DNA from: Chloroflexota bacterium
GTDB lineage: Bacteria > Chloroflexota > Anaerolineae > J036 > Brachytrichaceae
Length of the DNA: 16,986 bases
Reading direction: 5' to 3'
Assembly (NCBI GenBank): GCA_021813225.1
Contig: JAKALH010000017.1
Location: forward strand, 1 to 16,986
Position numbers and translations under genes: made by a program. Shown here piece by piece: positions 13,918 through 16,986 of the stretch (its first letter is position 1; the number at the start of each line of letters is the position of its first letter). Below the pieces are notes generated by a model. That model was not told where the DNA came from, did not search any database, and saw only the letters and a program-made list of their open reading frames with translations.

Positions 13918-16251
13918 CTACCTGACGGTAACCTGCTCCAGAACCAGCAACCGATCGCGCAGTTCGGAATTGTCAGGGCCGAATGCGACCACCCTCTGCC
14001 CGCTGGCCGGATCGTACATTCCGGCGACCAGTGTATAAGCGCCAGCCGGCAGGTTTACCGGTAGTGCCAACGGATGCGCATCAGAGAAGACGACGCCGCC
14101 GCTCCAGCGCGATGTGGTGAAGTTCCCCCCATCGGGCGGGCCATCGTGCTGCGCGACCTGCCGGCCGCTGGCGTCGAGCAGATGCACGAAAACGGTGTAA
14201 TCGCGGTCGGCGGACTTCAGCGTACGCCATACCAGCGTCACCGTCATCGGCTGTCCCGGTGTAGCAGGGCTGCGGGTGAACGATTCCACGGAACCGATAT
14301 CGCCAAAACGCGCCAATGCAGCGCTCGCAGGCGGTCGTCCATCGTCTATCGGCGGCAGCAGCGTGCTTCCATCGAACAGCGGCGAACCGGCTTTGCCGGT
14401 CGCGTCGGTACTCTGAATCAGATCGCCGGAGCCGCGGTTATACAGGTCGAACTGCGCGCGCAGGATGGCCGGCGCCGTCGCCGTCAGTGGCACGGTCAGT
14501 TCGACTTCATCCTTCCACATCTCACCGACCTGCCACTGGCTGCTGGGTAATAGACCGCCGCCTGTGTAAGTATCAAAACGCACCAGTTGCACATCGTCGC
14601 GTCCGTAAAGCTTCACGACCAGCAGGTAGTTATCCCGCGGCACGCTCTTGGCGCGCAGAACCGCCGTGATCACAACACGCCCGCCGGGGTGGACGTTGCG
14701 CGGCGTCATCTGGAATCCCAGCAGGTCGGCCAGCGCGCCCATGTGCTGCGTCACCGGCGCGATGCCGGCGGGCATGGCGGTCAACACCGGCGGCGTGTAC
14801 CCGGGGATGATGTATCGCCAGGGTGCAGCCACCGAGACAACTGCAAGCGGCAGCACGACAATAGCGTTGATCAGCCCCGGCGTCCTGCGCAGGCGAACCG
14901 GCGTTAGAAAATCGAACGCCATCAAACCGATCGCCATCAATGTTGATATGCTGGCGATAGCGGGAAACAGCAGCCGGCCATGCGATGCGGGCGTCATCAT
15001 CGTCCAGCGCACGATGCTGACAAGCATAATGGCGGCGTGCAGCGCCAGCAGCGTGCCGCCCAGTATCCTCAAGCGAAGATTTACAGGTGTATCGTCTGCG
15101 GCGCCGGCGCGGCCGCCTTGTTTGCCGGCCAGGCATCTGCCCAGAGCGAGCAGCAAGCCGAGGCCGGCCACAATGACGACGGCATCGAAGAATGTGTACA
15201 CAATATCGTCGGCAGGCAGCGCAAACTGGCCGAACATCGCGATATAAGACATGCGGAAGCCGGTGAACTCGCCGAGCGCCTGGGCGAGCGTGAAGTTGCG
15301 CGGCGTCATCATCTGCGCCATGATCGATGTGCCTGTCAGATCGTTGTAAAGATACAGATTCCGCGCGTACCACCAGCCTGCCAGCGCCAGCCAGATTATC
15401 GCCAGCACACTGCCTTGCCGGATGATTGTCGCCAGCCGATGCGCCAGCGGCCTGCCGGTTTGAGACGGCACGAAGAACTCTCGGCTGACCACAACCAGAG
15501 CGGCGACGGGAAGCAGCAGCAGCCCGCTGACCTTGCACAGACTGGCCGCCGCCAGGATGACGCCGGTCGCAATCAGTCGTCTGGTCGTGATGCCGTCGAG
15601 GAGCATTTTAAGCAACACGTACAGCCCCACGGTAGAGACTGCAATCACCAGCCCATCGTTGCCGACTGCGCTGACCACCGTGATGAACATGGGATTGAAG
15701 GCGGTCAGGCTCATCGCCAGCAGGGCGGTTCGGCCATTGCGCGCCAACAGATATGCGATGGCATAGGTGAACCAGATGGCGACGCCGCCGGGGACGATGC
15801 CGAGCAGGCGCAGCGCCAGCGCCGCCAGCGTCGTGCCTCGATAGTTGAAAGCGCGCTTCTCCGGCGTGATGATCAGCAGGTTTTTGTTCCCAAGCCCATA
15901 GGGATTGAATGAGGGCGAAGCGTTCGGCTGCATTTCGGCGGCGAAATCGCTGGTGTCGAATTGCCGCCATACCAGTGCGGCCAGCGCGTAATACAGGGGC
16001 GGCTGGCTGCCCTCGCGGTGCAATGGCGCATCCGGCGAGCCGGGCGCCTGAATCGGCAGGCCGCCTCCGTTCGCCAGGTGCCGCACGAACCAGGTGTGGC
16101 TTTCCTCGTCGTTCTTCTCCAGCATTGGCGTCGCGAAAGAATAGATGATCCCCAGCGCCACGAAGACCAGCAGGATGGCGAGCCGCCATCGTGTGTACAG
16201 GGTCTGATCAACGGCGGTAGCTGCGGGTTGTGCGGTCGCACTGCGGCTCAT
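13918..16251 (-). CDS. GT-C/DUF2142-like membrane protein, putative glycosyltransferase, with two C-terminal beta-domains
   Basis: From ATG at 16251 the product has 777 residues; a longer frame to 16410 runs through the upstream gene and is rejected, since this ATG lies one base after that gene's TAA. About 10-12 helices fill residues 23-500. After the first helix comes EKNDEESHTWFV (45-56), an acidic loop like the catalytic D/E loop of lipid-linked-sugar GT-C enzymes and of DUF2142 proteins. Residues about 505-640 and 650-777 are two related soluble beta-domains; the second holds VFVHLLDASGRQVAQHDGPP. Such proteins probably transfer a sugar from a polyprenyl carrier to an exported glycan or protein, and the beta-domains would lie outside. 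Donor and acceptor are unknown. Gene pair with the one upstream; followed by the sdh operon. Confidence 0.85.
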   Translation of the reverse strand: MSRSATAQPAATAVDQTLYTRWRLAILLVFVALGIIYSFATPMLEKNDEESHTWFVRHLANGGGLPIQAPGSPDAPLHREGSQPPLYYALAALVWRQFDTSDFAAEMQPNASPSFNPYGLGNKNLLIITPEKRAFNYRGTTLAALALRLLGIVPGGVAIWFTYAIAYLLARNGRTALLAMSLTAFNPMFITVVSAVGNDGLVIAVSTVGLYVLLKMLLDGITTRRLIATGVILAAASLCKVSGLLLLPVAALVVVSREFFVPSQTGRPLAHRLATIIRQGSVLAIIWLALAGWWYARNLYLYNDLTGTSIMAQMMTPRNFTLAQALGEFTGFRMSYIAMFGQFALPADDIVYTFFDAVVIVAGLGLLLALGRCLAGKQGGRAGAADDTPVNLRLRILGGTLLALHAAIMLVSIVRWTMMTPASHGRLLFPAIASISTLMAIGLMAFDFLTPVRLRRTPGLINAIVVLPLAVVSVAAPWRYIIPGYTPPVLTAMPAGIAPVTQHMGALADLLGFQMTPRNVHPGGRVVITAVLRAKSVPRDNYLLVVKLYGRDDVQLVRFDTYTGGGLLPSSQWQVGEMWKDEVELTVPLTATAPAILRAQFDLYNRGSGDLIQSTDATGKAGSPLFDGSTLLPPIDDGRPPASAALARFGDIGSVESFTRSPATPGQPMTVTLVWRTLKSADRDYTVFVHLLDASGRQVAQHDGPPDGGNFTTSRWSGGVVFSDAHPLALPVNLPAGAYTLVAGMYDPASGQRVVAFGPDNSELRDRLLVLEQVTVR

Positions 16252-16252
16252 A

Positions 16253-16986
16253 TTACGGTGTGATGTCGATCTGGCCGATCGGGGCCAGATTATCGACGGT
16301 GCCCGTGCTGAAGCGCCTTCCATCTGGAGTGTAAAAACCGGTGACGGCGCGCAGCGTTCCGGTTGCGGTGACGGGTATCTGCAGGGTAAAGGAATCTGAG
16401 ACGCATTCACCGGCCTGCCACATATCGGTAGGGTAGCTGCCGCTCAGCGGGGCGTGGTCGTCCTGGGCGATGGAATTGCCTTTGGCGTCGAGCAGGTGAA
16501 CGAAATTGCTGCCGGATGGGTTGCCGCTCTGCCAGGTCTCGTAGGTTAGCGTAGCGGTGACGATAGCCCCCGCATGAGCCTGCGCTGGCATGGACACGTT
16601 GCGCAGAGCGATCTGGTCGAACATCGCCAGCGGGGGCTGCCAGAAGACCGGGATCGGGTTCGCCGGGGCGTCGATGCGGAAGCGTCCGATGATCGGGGAA
16701 ACAGGCCGCCCGGCGCCGTCAAAAGCCTGTAGCTGCCGCGTCATGCTCATTGTCGCCGGACCGCCGCCCGTGGGCTGGTATGCATACATCGATACACTGA
16801 CCTGTCCGAGGGCGGGCAGGCTGGCGCATGGTTTTTCGAGCAGCACATAGTAGTCGTCGTCGAATGTATCGCCGGGGTTCCAGTTGCTGCTGGGGTAGTT
16901 GCCGCGCGCCGGTTCGACATTCAGGTTGCCCAGGACTTCGGCGTTGCGCCCCAGCACACTGACGCTGAAAGCGTAATTGGCGTCCG
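16253..16986 (-). CDS. C-terminal part of a second protein with paired beta-domains (5' end cut by window edge)
   Basis: The frame is open to the right edge, giving 244 residues of the C-terminus; a GTG at 16957 is internal, not a start. The sequence holds two beta-domains like those of the next gene: an upstream one with VSVLGRNAEVLGNLNVEP and YPSSNWNPGDTFDDDYYVLL, and a final one with SNFVHLLDAKGNSIAQDDHAP, DMWQAGE and LRAVTGFYTPDGRRF. The end motif GFYTPDGRR parallels GMYDPASGQR in the neighbour. By analogy the missing part is probably a multispanning GT-C/DUF2142-like domain, but this cannot be seen. The TAA is separated from the next ATG by one base, so the two are translationally coupled and likely act on the same surface glycan. 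Confidence 0.75.
   Translation of the reverse strand, partial: DANYAFSVSVLGRNAEVLGNLNVEPARGNYPSSNWNPGDTFDDDYYVLLEKPCASLPALGQVSVSMYAYQPTGGGPATMSMTRQLQAFDGAGRPVSPIIGRFRIDAPANPIPVFWQPPLAMFDQIALRNVSMPAQAHAGAIVTATLTYETWQSGNPSGSNFVHLLDAKGNSIAQDDHAPLSGSYPTDMWQAGECVSDSFTLQIPVTATGTLRAVTGFYTPDGRRFSTGTVDNLAPIGQIDITP

Noticed and set aside
16252..16410. N-terminal extension of the 777-residue membrane protein to 16410
   Set aside because: It would overlap the coding end of the upstream gene by about 160 bp and gives low-complexity sequence before the first helix; the ATG one base after the upstream TAA is far more natural.

Overview
The window looks like chromosomal DNA of an aerobically respiring bacterium, most likely a member of the Chloroflexota (Anaerolineae/Caldilineae-like). 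This is inferred from three things: a split b6-type cytochrome b whose second half is fused to two cytochrome c domains, long multispanning GT-C/DUF2142-like membrane proteins with soluble beta-domains at the C-terminus, and a Thermus-like homoisocitrate/isocitrate dehydrogenase. No 16S rRNA or other decisive marker is present, so the phylum is a judgement. No tRNA, rRNA, insertion sequence, phage gene, CRISPR array or plasmid gene was seen.

Layout. (1) 1-6043, minus strand, a tight five-gene run read from right to left: secreted serine hydrolase (SxxK/YxN/HxG), multispanning membrane protein of unknown function, NAD-type beta-decarboxylating dehydrogenase, DUF58 protein, and a BatA-like von Willebrand A membrane protein cut by the left edge. 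Gaps are 10, 18 and 4 bp, and the last junction overlaps by one base. (2) 6044-6377, a gene-poor divergent spacer with a 14-bp palindrome near the hydrolase start. (3) 6378-6827, plus strand, arfB, which may be leaderless. (4) 6915-9309, minus strand, a three-gene cytochrome bc operon: Rieske protein, cytochrome b6-like subunit, and cytochrome b C-terminal half fused to a diheme cytochrome c. (5) 9525-10351, plus strand, a first pair of succinate dehydrogenase membrane anchors (sdhC, sdhD). (6) 10390-13856, minus strand, a complete sdhC-sdhD-sdhA-sdhB operon with a second, different anchor pair. (7) 13918-16986, minus strand, two consecutive genes with the same pair of C-terminal beta-domains; the first-transcribed one is cut by the right edge.

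How it fits together. Regions 4-6 form a respiratory island: succinate dehydrogenase reduces quinone and the bc complex oxidises quinol and passes electrons to c-type heme carried on its own subunit. Perfect hairpins separate both convergent gene pairs (arfB/bc operon and sdhD/sdhB).

Most notable: two non-identical SdhC/SdhD pairs share one visible set of catalytic subunits, and they differ in putative heme-ligand histidines. Also notable are a valine at the position that sets substrate choice in the homoisocitrate dehydrogenase family, a second cytochrome c domain of planctomycete-like type in the bc complex, and a conserved-looking membrane protein with no known role. I found no convincing evidence of a wholly new defence or mobile system.
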